Shown: positions 30,211-42,775 of the stretch, in pieces
Numbering within the stretch: position 1 is the stretch's first letter
How the letters are laid out: each line of letters starts with the position of its first letter
Assembly (NCBI RefSeq): GCF_025195095.1
Contig: NZ_JANAVZ010000009.1
Coordinates: 62,001 to 126,000 of the forward strand
Direction of reading: 5' to 3'
Origin: Paracoccus maritimus
Lineage (GTDB): Bacteria > Pseudomonadota > Alphaproteobacteria > Rhodobacterales > Rhodobacteraceae
DNA: 64,000 bases
Program-made: the position numbers and the translations under genes
Notes under the pieces: model-generated
The model's database searches: none
Seen by the model: only the letters and a program-made list of their open reading frames with translations
Told to the model about the DNA's origin: nothing

Positions 30211-30827
30211 TCCTTCCCGACGGCCGTATTGCCGTCGTCATGCCCGCGCAGACCCGTCAGTCTGCCGGCTTCCAAGATCACCTTGTCCGTCAGGCCACCC
30301 GCCGCAAGCGCGCCGTGTATGACATGATCGCGCCCGAAGGACAAACCCAATTCTGATGCGGTCAGGCAGCCGAACCAGCGTCCGCCCGTGGGCGTCCACA
30401 GCTTGCCCTTGCCGCGTTCCGACCCGTCGCTGGCCTGCAGCAGCACCTTTGCGCGCCCCTCGGCCAGCCAGCCTTTTACCTTTTCGAAACCGGCCACCGC
30501 GCGACCGGATTTGCGGGCCAGCGAGACCAGTTCCACGACCCGCCTGGCCAAAGCGGCCTCGACCAGGTCGGCCAAGCCGTCAGGGGCTTTCACCTGCGCC
30601 TTGGCGGCGCGGGAAAACAACCCCTTTGCGGCGGCTTTCTCGATCGCCGCGCGATCAGCGGCGACCCAGATCCCCCGGCCCGGCAATTTTTCTGCCAGAT
30701 CCGCGACGATCACGCCGTCGGGCCCTGCCACGAAACGGATCAGGCCGCGCTTGGGCTGCACCTCGCCAGTGGCGATGCAACGCCGCTCGGGCTCATCGCG
30801 TTCCTTTATGCGTCCACCACGGCTCAA
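30207..30827 (-). CDS. YlxR-family RNA-binding protein with L7Ae-like domain
   Basis: This encodes 206 residues. The start is probably the TTG at 30827, because no in-frame ATG lies between it and an upstream in-frame stop. The N-terminal DUF448/YlxR part contains [20 protein letters not shown] and [10 protein letters not shown]. The C-terminal part ([21 protein letters not shown]...) resembles ribosomal L7Ae-type RNA-binding folds, as in other alphaproteobacterial YlxR proteins. Its place between nusA and infB is conserved in bacteria and points to a role in transcription or translation control. It is coupled to infB by ATGA. Confidence 0.88.
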   Translation of the reverse strand: MSRGGRIKERDEPERRCIATGEVQPKRGLIRFVAGPDGVIVADLAEKLPGRGIWVAADRAAIEKAAAKGLFSRAAKAQVKAPDGLADLVEAALARRVVELVSLARKSGRAVAGFEKVKGWLAEGRAKVLLQASDGSERGKGKLWTPTGGRWFGCLTASELGLSFGRDHVIHGALAAGGLTDKVILEAGRLTGLRGHDDGNTAVGKE

Positions 30828-30845
30828 GCCGGAAGATCCGGGGCA

Positions 30846-32489
30846 TCACGCCCCGGCCTCCTTGCCGGCTTCGCCGTCCTCATCGGAGTCGGCCATTTCG
30901 GCCTCGTCCTCGGCGGCGTCGGCTTCCATCTCGGTCGGATCGACCCAGCCCAGCATCACGCGGGCGGTCATGACCATGGTCTGCGCCTCTTCCAGGCTGA
31001 CATCAAACGGTTCCAGCAGGCCGTCATCCTTGACGCGCTGACCATTCACCGTGGTCCAGCCGCCGGCAAGTTCCCAGTCGGCGCAGGTGGCGAAATCCTC
31101 GAGCGTCTTCACGTCGTCCTTGGCAAGTGCCTCTACCATCTGGGGGGTCAGCCCCTCGAATTCAATGAGGCTGTCTTCGGCACCAAGGGCGCGGGCATTG
31201 TCCAGCGCAGCCTTGGCACGGGCTTCCAGAACGTCGCGGGCGCGGGCCTGCAGTTCCGCGGCCGTGCCCTCGTCCACGCCGTCGATGGTCAGCAATTCGT
31301 CCTGCTCGACATAGGCCACCTCTTCGAGATCGGTGAAGCCTTCGGCGACCAGAAGCTGGGCGAAGAATTCGTCCAGGTCCAGCGCCTCCATGAACAGGCC
31401 GGTGCGGGCGTTGAATTCGGCCTGACGACGCTTGGATTCCTCTTCCTCGGTCAGGATGTCGATGTCGAGGCCGGTCAGCTGGCTGGCCAAGCGCACGTTC
31501 TGGCCGCGACGACCGATGGCAAGCGACAGCTGTTCGTCGGGAACGACCACCTCGATCTTGTTGGCTTCCTCGTCGAACACGACCTTGCTGACCTCGGCGG
31601 GCTGCAGGGCGTTGACCAGGAATGTCGCCTGATCCTCGTTCCACGGGATGATGTCGATCTTTTCGCCCTGCAATTCGCCGACGACGGCCTGCACGCGGCT
31701 GCCGCGCATGCCGACGCAGGCACCGACCGGGTCGATCGAGTTGTCATAGCTGATGACGGCGATCTTGGCGCGCGAACCCGGATCGCGGGCCACGGCCTTG
31801 ATCTCGATGATGCCGTCATAGATTTCCGGCACCTCCATCTTGAACAGCTCGGCCATGAACTGCGGATCGGTGCGCGACAGGAAGATCTGCGGACCGCGCG
31901 TCTCGCGGCGCACATCCTTGACATAGGCGCGGATGCGGTCGTTCGGCCGATAGCTTTCGCGGCCGATCTTCTCGTTGCGGCGCAGGATCGCCTCGCCGCG
32001 GCCGATATCGACGATGATGTTGCCGTATTCCTCGCGCTTGACGATGCCGTTGATGATCGTTCCGGCGCGATCCCGGAATTCCTCGTACTGGCGGTCGCGC
32101 TCGGCCTCGCGGACGCGTTGCAGGATCACCTGCTTGGCCGACTGCGCGGCGATCCGGCCCAGTTCGACGGGCGGAACCTCGTCCACGATCTCGTCGCCGA
32201 CCTTGGGGTCGTCCAGATAGGGGCGGGCCTGCTCGACCGTCAGTTCGGCCTGGTAATTTTCCACGGCGTCATCTTCGACCACGGTGCGGATGCGGGTGAA
32301 GCTGGCGTTGCCGGTCTTGCGGTCGATCTTGACCCGGATGTCCATCTCGGCGCCGTAGCGCGATTTGGCGGCGCGGGCGAGGCTGTCTTCCATCGCCTCG
32401 ATGACCAGCTCGGGCTCGATCATCTTCTCGCGCGCGACGGCCTCGGCCGTCTGCAACAGTTCCAGCTGATTGGCAGAGGTGATCGCCAT
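30846..32489 (-). CDS. nusA: Transcription termination/antitermination factor NusA
   Basis: This encodes 547 residues from the ATG at 32489, with AAGGAG six bases upstream; a GTG immediately before it is the other option. NusA binds RNA polymerase and modulates pausing, termination and antitermination. An N-terminal polymerase-binding domain is followed by S1 ([20 protein letters not shown]), two KH domains ([36 protein letters not shown]) and helical repeats. The tail is acidic. The upstream rimP stop lies three bases before this start. Confidence 0.96.
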   Translation of the reverse strand: MAITSANQLELLQTAEAVAREKMIEPELVIEAMEDSLARAAKSRYGAEMDIRVKIDRKTGNASFTRIRTVVEDDAVENYQAELTVEQARPYLDDPKVGDEIVDEVPPVELGRIAAQSAKQVILQRVREAERDRQYEEFRDRAGTIINGIVKREEYGNIIVDIGRGEAILRRNEKIGRESYRPNDRIRAYVKDVRRETRGPQIFLSRTDPQFMAELFKMEVPEIYDGIIEIKAVARDPGSRAKIAVISYDNSIDPVGACVGMRGSRVQAVVGELQGEKIDIIPWNEDQATFLVNALQPAEVSKVVFDEEANKIEVVVPDEQLSLAIGRRGQNVRLASQLTGLDIDILTEEEESKRRQAEFNARTGLFMEALDLDEFFAQLLVAEGFTDLEEVAYVEQDELLTIDGVDEGTAAELQARARDVLEARAKAALDNARALGAEDSLIEFEGLTPQMVEALAKDDVKTLEDFATCADWELAGGWTTVNGQRVKDDGLLEPFDVSLEEAQTMVMTARVMLGWVDPTEMEADAAEDEAEMADSDEDGEAGKEAGA

Positions 32490-32492
32490 CAC

Positions 32493-33128
32493 TTACTCCT
32501 TGGTATGGGCGCCGTTCGCGCCTTCCTGTTCTTGTGTGTCGCCATCGCCGTCGGTCTCGACCGCGTCGAAGGCGCTTTCGTCCAGATTGTCGATCTCGAC
32601 GCCGGCCTCTTTCTTCTGGCGCAGCATTTCGCGGATCAGGTCGTCGGTCAGCACCAGCTTGGCATCGCTGAGCCAGTCGAAGTTCAGCCCGATGGTCTGC
32701 ACTTCGCCGGCCTCTTCGATGTTCACCAGAACCTCGTCGCCTTCCACGCCCGCAAGCACGCCCTTCCAGCGTTTGCGCCCGTCGATGGCCTGATTCGTTT
32801 CCAGCTTGGCCTCGTAGCCCTCGAAATCGGCGAAATCCTTCAGCCGGGTCAGCGGACGGTCGATGCCGGGGCTGCTGACCTCGAGATGATAGTTGTCCTC
32901 GATCGGGTCCTCGACATCCAGCGTGGCGCTGACCGCGACCGAAATCTCGCCGCAATCGTCCACGTTGATGCCGCCCTCGGGACGGTCGGCCATGATCTGC
33001 AGCGTCGCCGTCTTGCCGCCCTGCAAGCGAACGCGCACCAGTTCGAAGCCCAGATCCTCGATCACCGGGGTGATGATCTCGGCCAGGCGCCGGTCAATGG
33101 CGGTCTTGGCAATCAGGTCGTTCGACAT
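32493..33128 (-). CDS. rimP: Ribosome maturation factor RimP
   Basis: This encodes 211 residues with AAGGA five bases before the ATG. RimP is needed for 30S subunit maturation. The core [15 protein letters not shown] and [14 protein letters not shown] are diagnostic. The C-terminus is longer than in Escherichia coli and ends in an acidic stretch (about 45 residues beyond the Sm-like domain). It is the first gene of the nusA-infB operon. Its leader contains a terminator-like hairpin only 17 bases before the start codon. Confidence 0.94.
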   Translation of the reverse strand: MSNDLIAKTAIDRRLAEIITPVIEDLGFELVRVRLQGGKTATLQIMADRPEGGINVDDCGEISVAVSATLDVEDPIEDNYHLEVSSPGIDRPLTRLKDFADFEGYEAKLETNQAIDGRKRWKGVLAGVEGDEVLVNIEEAGEVQTIGLNFDWLSDAKLVLTDDLIREMLRQKKEAGVEIDNLDESAFDAVETDGDGDTQEQEGANGAHTKE

Positions 33129-33145
33129 GGGGTCCTTCGGATACG

Positions 33146-33167
33146 AAAAAGGGCCCGCAGCGGGCCC
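33146..33167 (-). terminator. Terminator-like hairpin in the rimP leader (candidate attenuator)
   Basis: On the minus strand GGGCCCG-CTG-CGGGCCC is followed directly by five T residues, and the rimP ribosome site begins a few bases later. It is a textbook intrinsic terminator placed before the first gene of the nusA operon. No gene on this strand ends just upstream, so it more likely controls read-through into rimP. Confidence 0.65.
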
Positions 33168-33221
33168 ATGCGAATGCGTCCGGTGGGCAGGGGGTGGAAG
33201 CCTGCACCGCTGTTAGGCAGG

Positions 33222-33250
33222 CATATAGACGCGGGCGGCGGGAAATGCAA
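33222..33250 (-). promoter_or_regulatory. Candidate promoter of the rimP-infB operon
   Basis: Reading the minus strand, TTGCAT (33250-33245) and TATATG (33227-33222) are separated by exactly 17 bases. This would start an RNA near 33214, giving a leader of about 85 bases that includes the terminator-like hairpin. Confidence 0.4.
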
Positions 33251-33330
33251 GCATATGCGCGACGGGCGGTTCATGACCGCGCGACCCGACCCTTCGCCAA
33301 AAACACCGACGAGCCAGGCCGAGCCAGTTC

Positions 33331-34347
33331 ATGACCCGAATCGACGTTGCCATTCCGCCCGGCGCAGCCGCCGGTTGGGCCCCCATCGTGGGGCTTGCCA
33401 ATCTTGCCGCGCGCCTGTTCGGCGGTCAGATCGTTCACTATCCGACCGAATATCCCGGCAAGCTGAAAAAGGCGTGGGGTTTGCGGCCACGGCCGCGCGG
33501 ACGGCAGGATGCCGGTTTGCTGGCGCTGCTTTATGGCCCGTCCGACATCGCCAAGCTGCGCCAGGCCGCCGCGTTCCGCGACGATTACCGATTCGTGGTC
33601 GGCTGGATCATCGATTCCTTCTGGGAAGATGCGAATGTCCGCGGGTTCGAATTCGGAGGCATCGATCTTTTGTGCCTGATCCGCGAGGAAGAGCGCGACT
33701 ATTACAGCCGGTTGACCGGCCGCGACGTGATGGCGCTGAACTGGGGGGCGGACGTGCTGGGCCTGGGGACCGACAATCCTGATCGCCCGGTGGACCTGCT
33801 GCGGGTGGGCCGGCAGCCCGAGGCGTGGAACGACGACGCAAGCAGCTCCGAGATCGCGCGCGAGATGGGGCTGAGCTTCGCGGGCCGGCCGCCCCAACAC
33901 CCCGATCCGATGCAGAACCTGCGCGGGATCATGGACGCCTATGGCCGCGCGAAATATCTGGTGGCGCATTCCAACCTGACCTCGGTCGATCCGAACACCC
34001 ACAAGACCAAGGAATACATCACCGCGCGCTGGACCGATGCGCTGGCGTCGGGATGTTCGATCGCGGGCGTGCAGCCGGTGCGCGACAGCAGCTATCGCAA
34101 CATCCTGTGGCCGGGCGCGACGCTGGAATTCGACCGGATCGATCTGCGCCACAACATGCAGGCGGTGGCCGAGGCGGTCACGGCCTGGACATCCGAACAG
34201 GCGCGGCACAATCATCGCATGGCGCTGCAGCGGCTTGACTGGCGGCACAGCCTGAAGCGGATCGCGCAGGCAATGTCAGTCGCCACGCCGGCGCTGGATG
34301 AGGAACTGGCCCACATCGACCGCCTGACGCGCGGCGCGGACATCTAG
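33331..34347 (+). CDS. Glycosyltransferase-like protein
   Basis: This encodes 338 residues with no signal peptide or membrane helix. The C-terminal half resembles the glycosyltransferase family 1/GT-B nucleotide-sugar-binding region: LVAHSNLTSVDPNTHKTKEY, then RWTDALASGCSIAGVQP, in the place where GT-B enzymes carry the ALASGCPVI-type motif. The N-terminal half (IVGLANLAARLFGGQIVHYPTE) is less typical. Donor and acceptor are unknown. The gene stands alone between the rimP promoter and the convergent ycjF, so context does not help. Confidence 0.6.
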   Translation: MTRIDVAIPPGAAAGWAPIVGLANLAARLFGGQIVHYPTEYPGKLKKAWGLRPRPRGRQDAGLLALLYGPSDIAKLRQAAAFRDDYRFVVGWIIDSFWEDANVRGFEFGGIDLLCLIREEERDYYSRLTGRDVMALNWGADVLGLGTDNPDRPVDLLRVGRQPEAWNDDASSSEIAREMGLSFAGRPPQHPDPMQNLRGIMDAYGRAKYLVAHSNLTSVDPNTHKTKEYITARWTDALASGCSIAGVQPVRDSSYRNILWPGATLEFDRIDLRHNMQAVAEAVTAWTSEQARHNHRMALQRLDWRHSLKRIAQAMSVATPALDEELAHIDRLTRGADI

Positions 34348-34379
34348 CGCCGATCGGCAGGCCGGAAACGCAGCGCGGA

Positions 34380-35447
34380 TCAGCGGTCCGGCGCGTCAGA
34401 GCCGAACAGCCCGCGCAGGCCGCGCGTGACCAGATTGCCGACCTTGGGGCGGGGCTGGGCCATGAAGGGCAGGGGGCGGCAGACCTCCATCGCGGCGATG
34501 CCGACCCGCGCGGTCAGCGCCCCGTTTACCACGCCTTCGCCGAAGCGGCGCGACAGCTTTGCCAGAACGCCGCCGCCCGCGACCGTGTGAATCAGGTCGT
34601 CGCCCGCCGCCACTGCGCCGGTGGCGACCAGATGGGTCATCACGGTGCGCGCCAGACGCCAGCCGCCGACCGCGCCGGCCCGCCCGCCATAGATTTCGGC
34701 CATCCGCCGGATCATCCGCAGATTGGCTGCCAGCGCCGCCGCGACATCGGCCAGCGCCAGCGGGATCAGTGCCGTGGCCGCGGCGACGGTGCGAGAGGCG
34801 GCCTCGATCTCGCGACGGGCTTCCTGATCCAGCGCGGCCAGCAATTCGGTTTCGGCCAGGGTCAGAAGACTGCGCGCATCGAAGACATCGCCGCGCGCCT
34901 CGGCCAGTCGCTTGAGGTTCCATTCCAGTTCGGGACGCTTGCGATACAAGGCCAGAAGCTGATCGGTCGCCTGGCGGGCCTTGTCCATGCTGTCATCGGC
35001 CAGCGCCGCACCCGCCTGCCGCTGGATCGCGTCGATCCGCGCGAACCGCGCCCACGCCCGGTATTCGCGCCACGCCATGCCAAGCGCGGCCAGGGTGAAC
35101 ATCGCAAACAGCGCGATCCCGATCCAGCCAAGCACGGGATAGCTGTCCAGCAGCCGGTTGATGAAATCCAGTGCCGCGATGGACAGAAGAAAGGTGAACA
35201 GCGCGACGCCGGAGTTGATGAAGAACCGCGTCAGCGCCGAGGGCGGGCGTCCGACCAGCCGCGTCACCATCTCCATCGTGCGGGGGCGCGGCAGGGTCAG
35301 GCTGGCCTCGTCGATGGGGGGCGCATCGGCGGGGTTGGGGCCGTCGCCGCGGCTTTCGTGACGCGGTCCGGTGCCCGTCGTCGGTTTCTCGGGCGCGTCC
35401 AGTTCGATCAGCACGGGGCCGCGCCTGCGGTTCTGGTCTTCGCTCAC
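34380..35447 (-). CDS. ycjF: YcjF family membrane protein (TIGR01620)
   Basis: This encodes 355 residues from a GTG that overlaps the ycjX stop (GTGA). A polar N-terminal tail of about 70 residues precedes two membrane helices (FINSGVALFTFLLSIAALDF and VLGWIGIALFAMFTLAALGM). A helical domain follows, with further hydrophobic stretches near the C-terminus (AAATALIPLALADVAAALAA). It matches the TIGR01620/YcjF family, which is regularly paired with the YcjX GTPase-like protein. In Escherichia coli the pair is in the heat-shock or phage-shock regulon; the exact role is not settled. Confidence 0.85.
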   Translation of the reverse strand: MSEDQNRRRGPVLIELDAPEKPTTGTGPRHESRGDGPNPADAPPIDEASLTLPRPRTMEMVTRLVGRPPSALTRFFINSGVALFTFLLSIAALDFINRLLDSYPVLGWIGIALFAMFTLAALGMAWREYRAWARFARIDAIQRQAGAALADDSMDKARQATDQLLALYRKRPELEWNLKRLAEARGDVFDARSLLTLAETELLAALDQEARREIEAASRTVAAATALIPLALADVAAALAANLRMIRRMAEIYGGRAGAVGGWRLARTVMTHLVATGAVAAGDDLIHTVAGGGVLAKLSRRFGEGVVNGALTARVGIAAMEVCRPLPFMAQPRPKVGNLVTRGLRGLFGSDAPDR

Positions 35448-36811
35448 AGGCGGTCTCCGATCAGGAATTCGGCGGCGCGGTCCAGCCGGATATGCGGCGG
35501 ACCATCGCCGGGGCGGGTGGTGCTGGCGGCGGGCGCGAAATTCATGATCGCGTAGTCGCCGTCCAGCCAGGCCTCGGATCCAGCGCGCGCGGGCTGCAGC
35601 AGCACGGCGGGATCGGCGGGCAGTTCGCCCGGATAGAACGCCGCCTGCCGGCCATCCAGCAGCCGGCCGCGCACGGCAGGCAGCTGGTCGCTGCCCTGCG
35701 CGATCATGTCCTCGGTCGTGGCGCGCAGCGCGGCGATCGCCATCGCCTCGGTTCGTGCGCCGCTGAAATCCGCACGGTCGCGCGCCTCGCGCAGCATCGC
35801 GGACAGGATAGCCGTCAGGCGGTTGTGCTGGATGTGGTGCAGATGGTCGGCCTTGGTCGCGGCGAAAAGGATGCGTTCGACCCGCCGCGTGCCGAGGATC
35901 TGCGCCAGCCAACCGGCGCGACCGGGGCGGAACGCGGTCAGGATGTCGGCCATCGCTCGGCGCATGTCCTCGACGGCCTGCGGCCCCTGATGGATCGCGC
36001 CCAGCACATCGACCAACACCACCTGACGGTCGATCCGGGCAAAGTGATCGCGGAAGAACGGCTTGACGACACGCGACTTGTAGGCATCGAAACGGCGCCG
36101 GAATTCGCGCCCCAGCTTGCCGTCGCGCAGGTCGGCGGGCAGCGGCGCAAAGGTCAGCGCGGGCGATCCGGCCATTTCGCCGGGGATCAGGAACCGGCCC
36201 GGCGTGCAGTCCGAAAACCCCGCATCGCGTGCAGCGTTCAGATGCGCGGTATAGGTTTCGGCCAGTTTCTGCGCGATGGGTTCGTCGAACCGCGCCGCGT
36301 CGATCCCGGACAGCGCGGCGGCATAGATATCGGCGCCGGGACGTCCCTCGATCCGCGCCAGCACTTCGTCGGACCATGCGGCGAAGTCACGTTCCATCAA
36401 CCGCAGATCCAGCAGCCATTCGCCGGGATAGTCCACGATATCCAGGTGGATCGTCCGTGGCCCGGTCAGCCCCGAAAACAACCCGCGCCCGTCCATCCGC
36501 AGCGACAGGCGCAACTGACTGACATGGCGGGTTCCGTCGGGCCAGTGCGGGTCGGGACCGGTCAGCGCCGCGAGGTGACGTTCGAAGTCGAATCGCGGCA
36601 CGGTGTCGTCGGGCTGGGGTTGCAGCCACGCGGTCTTCAGACTGCCGTCGGCTGCGGCGCGCAGGGCATGCATGCGCCCGCGATCCATCAGGTTGGCGAC
36701 CAACGAGGTGATGAACACGGTCTTCCCCGCCCGCGACAGCCCCGTGACGCCCAGCCGGATCACTGGATCGCCAAGGCCAAGCCCCGCCATCAGATCGCTG
36801 CCGATACCCAT
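35444..36811 (-). CDS. ycjX: YcjX family P-loop (GTPase-like) protein
   Basis: This encodes 455 residues. The P-loop is GLSRAGKT near residue 24, followed by the switch-like stretch HLDIVDYPGEWLLD and the base-contact segment FAATKADHLHHIQHNR. These match the YcjX stress-response family. It is the first gene of the ycjX-ycjF pair and is divergent from hrpB, with 107 bases between the starts. Confidence 0.88.
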   Translation of the reverse strand: MGIGSDLMAGLGLGDPVIRLGVTGLSRAGKTVFITSLVANLMDRGRMHALRAAADGSLKTAWLQPQPDDTVPRFDFERHLAALTGPDPHWPDGTRHVSQLRLSLRMDGRGLFSGLTGPRTIHLDIVDYPGEWLLDLRLMERDFAAWSDEVLARIEGRPGADIYAAALSGIDAARFDEPIAQKLAETYTAHLNAARDAGFSDCTPGRFLIPGEMAGSPALTFAPLPADLRDGKLGREFRRRFDAYKSRVVKPFFRDHFARIDRQVVLVDVLGAIHQGPQAVEDMRRAMADILTAFRPGRAGWLAQILGTRRVERILFAATKADHLHHIQHNRLTAILSAMLREARDRADFSGARTEAMAIAALRATTEDMIAQGSDQLPAVRGRLLDGRQAAFYPGELPADPAVLLQPARAGSEAWLDGDYAIMNFAPAASTTRPGDGPPHIRLDRAAEFLIGDRL

Positions 36812-36918
36812 TCTGCCTGCCTCGTGGTTCTGGTTGCCCCGAAGATAGGGACGCCGCGGGGATTTTCATAGGCCGTCCGGGCCTTTCCCACGACCCGGCG
36901 CTTTGGCATAACCCTGCG

Positions 36919-39393
36919 ATGTCAGAAAGGTTGCCCATCGACGAGATCCTGCCCGCCTTGCGCGATGCGGTGGCGTCGCATGGGCGTGCGGTGCTGGTGG
37001 CCCCGCCGGGTGCGGGCAAGACGACACGGGTGCCGCTGGCGTTGCTGGATCTTGTGCCCGGCCGGATCCTGATGCTGGAGCCGCGACGGCTGGCGGCGCG
37101 GGCTGCCGCTGAACGGCTGGCCGAAGGGCTGGGCGAGGCGGTCGGGGGCCTTGTCGGCTATCGCATCCGGGGCGACGCGGTGGCGGGCAGCCGGATCGAG
37201 GTGGTGACCGAGGGCATCCTGACGCGGATGATCCAGTCGGACCCCGCGCTGGACGGTATCGGCTGCGTCATCTTCGACGAGTTTCACGAGCGCAGCCTGA
37301 ACGCGGATCTTGGGCTGGCGCTGGTCTGGGAAGCGCGCGGGGCGCTGCGCGAGGATCTGGCCGTCATCGTGATGTCCGCGACGCTGGAGGCTGAACCCGT
37401 CGCGGCTCTTCTGGACGATGCACCGGTGATCCGATCCGAGGGGCGGGCGTATCCGGTCGAGACGATCTGGCTGGATCGACCGCTGCCTGCTGGCGCGCGA
37501 CTGGTCCCCGAGGCCGCGCGCCTGATCGCCGCCGCCGAGGCGGCGACACGCGACACGGGGGGCACGCTGCTGGCCTTTCTGCCGGGTGAGGCAGAGATCC
37601 GGCGTGTCAGCGGATTGCTGGATCAGACCGGCTGCGAGGTGCTGCCGCTTTACGGTGCGCTGGATGCCGGCGCGCAGCGCGCGGCCTTGGCCGAGCCGGG
37701 GGCGCACCGGCGGATCGTGCTGGCGACCGCGATCGCGGAGACCTCGCTGACCATTCCGCAGGTGCGGGTCGTGGTGGATACCGGACGGGCGCGGCGGGCG
37801 CGGTTCGATCCCGGCAGCGGCATGTCGCGGCTGGTGACCGAACGGGTCAGCCGCGCCGAGGCCGATCAGCGAAGAGGACGTGCCGGCCGCGTCGCGCCGG
37901 GGATCTGTTATCGCATGTGGTCGCGCCCCGAAGAGGGTGCCCTGCCGTCATTCGCGCCGCCCGAGATCGCGGTGGCCGACCTGACGGGGATGGCGCTGGA
38001 ACTGGCCGCATGGGGGGCGGAACCCGGCGATCTGGCGTTTCTGACCCCGCCGCCCGAGGGGGCGCTGCGCGAGGCGCGCGCATTGCTGACACAGCTTGGC
38101 GCACTGGATCACGCCGGGCGCGTCAGCGGTCACGGAAAGGCGCTGGCCGCGTTGCCGCTGCATCCTCGGCTGGCGCATATGCTGCTTGTGTCGGGTGCAG
38201 AGGCGGCAGATCTTGCGGCATTGCTGTCGGGCCGCGATCCGCTGCGCGGCGCGCCCGCCGATCTGTCCTTGCGGCTGGCGGCGATGCGCGATCCCAAGGC
38301 CTTTGCCGATCGGCACCCTTACGACGTGATCCGCCCGGCGCTGCACGCGATCCGGGACGAGGCGCGACGCCTGCGCCGGATGATTGCGTCCCGCGACGGC
38401 CGGGGGGCCAGCCCCCCGGCCCCCCCGGCGGCCGCTGGCGCGGCAAGGGGCTGCGGATCGTCGTCCGGCGCCATGGCGGCACTGGCCTATCCCGACCGGA
38501 TCGGCCTGCGCCGCAAGGGCGAGTCGCCACGATTCGTGCTGTCCGGCGGCAAGGGGGCGGCGCTGGATGCGGGCGACGCCCTGGCCGGGCAGCGCCTGAT
38601 CGTCGCGGTCGATCTGGACGGTGATCAGCGCGAGGCGCGCATCCGGATGGCGGCGGTGCTGGCCGAGGCGGAGCTGCGCGAACTGCATGGCGACAGGATC
38701 GCCGAGGTCGAGATCTGCGAATGGTCGCGCCGGGAAGGGCGTGTCCTGACGCGCCTGCAGGAGCGCTTCGGGGCGCTGGTTCTGTCGGATCGGATCTGGG
38801 CTTCGGCCCCCGAGGATGCGGTGGCGCAAGCGGCGCTGGAAGGGCTGCGGCAGGACGGGTTGCCATGGACCAGGACGGCGGCGCGGTTGCGCGCGCGGAT
38901 CGCGCTGGTCGAGGGTCTGGGGCCGGTCGATGACGACAGCCTGCTGGCCGATGGCGACTGGCTGTTGCCGTGGCTGGGAAAGGCGCGGACGCTGGCCGAT
39001 CTGCGGGGGCTGGACCTGTCGGAACCGCTGAAGGCGCGAATCGGTTGGGACGGCCAGCAGCGTCTGGCGGCCGAGGTTCCGGCCCATTTCACCACCCCGC
39101 TGGGGCGCAGGGTGGCCATCGACTACGACCATGAAACCCCGTCGATCGAACTGAAACTGCAAGAGCTTTTCGGCGTCACGCGGCACCCGACGGTTGCCGG
39201 GCGGCCGTTGCGGATCAGCCTGTTGTCGCCGGGTGGCAAGCCGGTGCAGGTGACCATGGATCTGCCGGGATTCTGGGCGTCATCCTATGCCGATGTGCGC
39301 AAGGACATGCGCGGCCGGTATCCGCGTCATCCCTGGCCCGAGGACCCGACCGAGGCCGATCCGACGACACGGGCAAAGCCGCGCGGGACCTGA
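36919..39393 (+). CDS. hrpB: ATP-dependent helicase HrpB
   Basis: This encodes 824 residues, the usual length for HrpB. Helicase motifs: Walker A APPGAGKTTRVPL at about residue 34, DEAH-type DEFHERSLNADLGLAL near 120, SAT in VIVMSATLEAEPV, and QRRGRAGRVAPGICYR near 315. An HrpB C-terminal domain follows. A proline/alanine-rich patch (GASPPAPPAAAGAA) near residue 497 interrupts an otherwise conserved region and looks like a lineage insertion. The biological role of HrpB is poorly defined in most bacteria. Repeat copy B lies directly after the stop. Confidence 0.92.
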   Translation: MSERLPIDEILPALRDAVASHGRAVLVAPPGAGKTTRVPLALLDLVPGRILMLEPRRLAARAAAERLAEGLGEAVGGLVGYRIRGDAVAGSRIEVVTEGILTRMIQSDPALDGIGCVIFDEFHERSLNADLGLALVWEARGALREDLAVIVMSATLEAEPVAALLDDAPVIRSEGRAYPVETIWLDRPLPAGARLVPEAARLIAAAEAATRDTGGTLLAFLPGEAEIRRVSGLLDQTGCEVLPLYGALDAGAQRAALAEPGAHRRIVLATAIAETSLTIPQVRVVVDTGRARRARFDPGSGMSRLVTERVSRAEADQRRGRAGRVAPGICYRMWSRPEEGALPSFAPPEIAVADLTGMALELAAWGAEPGDLAFLTPPPEGALREARALLTQLGALDHAGRVSGHGKALAALPLHPRLAHMLLVSGAEAADLAALLSGRDPLRGAPADLSLRLAAMRDPKAFADRHPYDVIRPALHAIRDEARRLRRMIASRDGRGASPPAPPAAAGAARGCGSSSGAMAALAYPDRIGLRRKGESPRFVLSGGKGAALDAGDALAGQRLIVAVDLDGDQREARIRMAAVLAEAELRELHGDRIAEVEICEWSRREGRVLTRLQERFGALVLSDRIWASAPEDAVAQAALEGLRQDGLPWTRTAARLRARIALVEGLGPVDDDSLLADGDWLLPWLGKARTLADLRGLDLSEPLKARIGWDGQQRLAAEVPAHFTTPLGRRVAIDYDHETPSIELKLQELFGVTRHPTVAGRPLRISLLSPGGKPVQVTMDLPGFWASSYADVRKDMRGRYPRHPWPEDPTEADPTTRAKPRGT

Positions 39394-39410
39394 TGCGAAC
39401 TGCGCCGAGA

Positions 39411-39563
39411 TGTTGCGCAACACGGGCGCGCGTTGCCCGAGTCCGATCCCGGCGCAGGATGCGCCGGGGCTGATGCGAATTCCCTGAAAATGCCGGGTTT
39501 CGCGTCGCACCGCGCGTGCACAGGGGCAGCACCGGGCGTGCACAGCCTGTACACAGCTTGCGC
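39411..39563. repeat. Intergenic repeat copy B in convergent gap
   Basis: This lies in the 232-base gap between hrpB and valS, which converge. It starts with the perfect palindrome TGTTGCGCAACA, shares GAAAATGCCGGG with copy A, and ends with GTGCACAGC, CTGTACACAGCT and TGCGC. It also has its own perfect hairpin, CCCGGCGCA-GGA-TGCGCCGGG at 39448-39468, which copy A lacks. The last 66 bases align with copy A without gaps. Confidence 0.65.
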
Positions 39564-39625
39564 ACGCCGCATTGCCCATCCGCGCAACACCGGCGGCGCT
39601 GGCCGGTGCCGCGACCCGCGCGATG

Positions 39626-42715
<3,090 letters not shown>

Positions 42716-42775
42716 CGCGGCAGATCCCCTTCACTTGGGGGATGGATTAGCGAAAGCAGGGGCAAAGGCCAAGTG

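Noticed and set aside
27784..30327. Plus-strand open frame of 847 codons opposite infB
   Set aside because: Same antisense artefact; the infB frame has all IF-2 motifs and the mirror protein is low-complexity.
33200..33222. Hairpin GCCTGC/GCAGGC in the rimP upstream region
   Set aside because: One arm overlaps the proposed -10 box, so it would not be fully transcribed from that promoter.
32118..33782. Plus-strand frame of 554 codons across nusA, rimP and the leader
   Set aside because: It is antisense to two firm genes, and the tail overlaps the glycosyltransferase-like gene in another frame.
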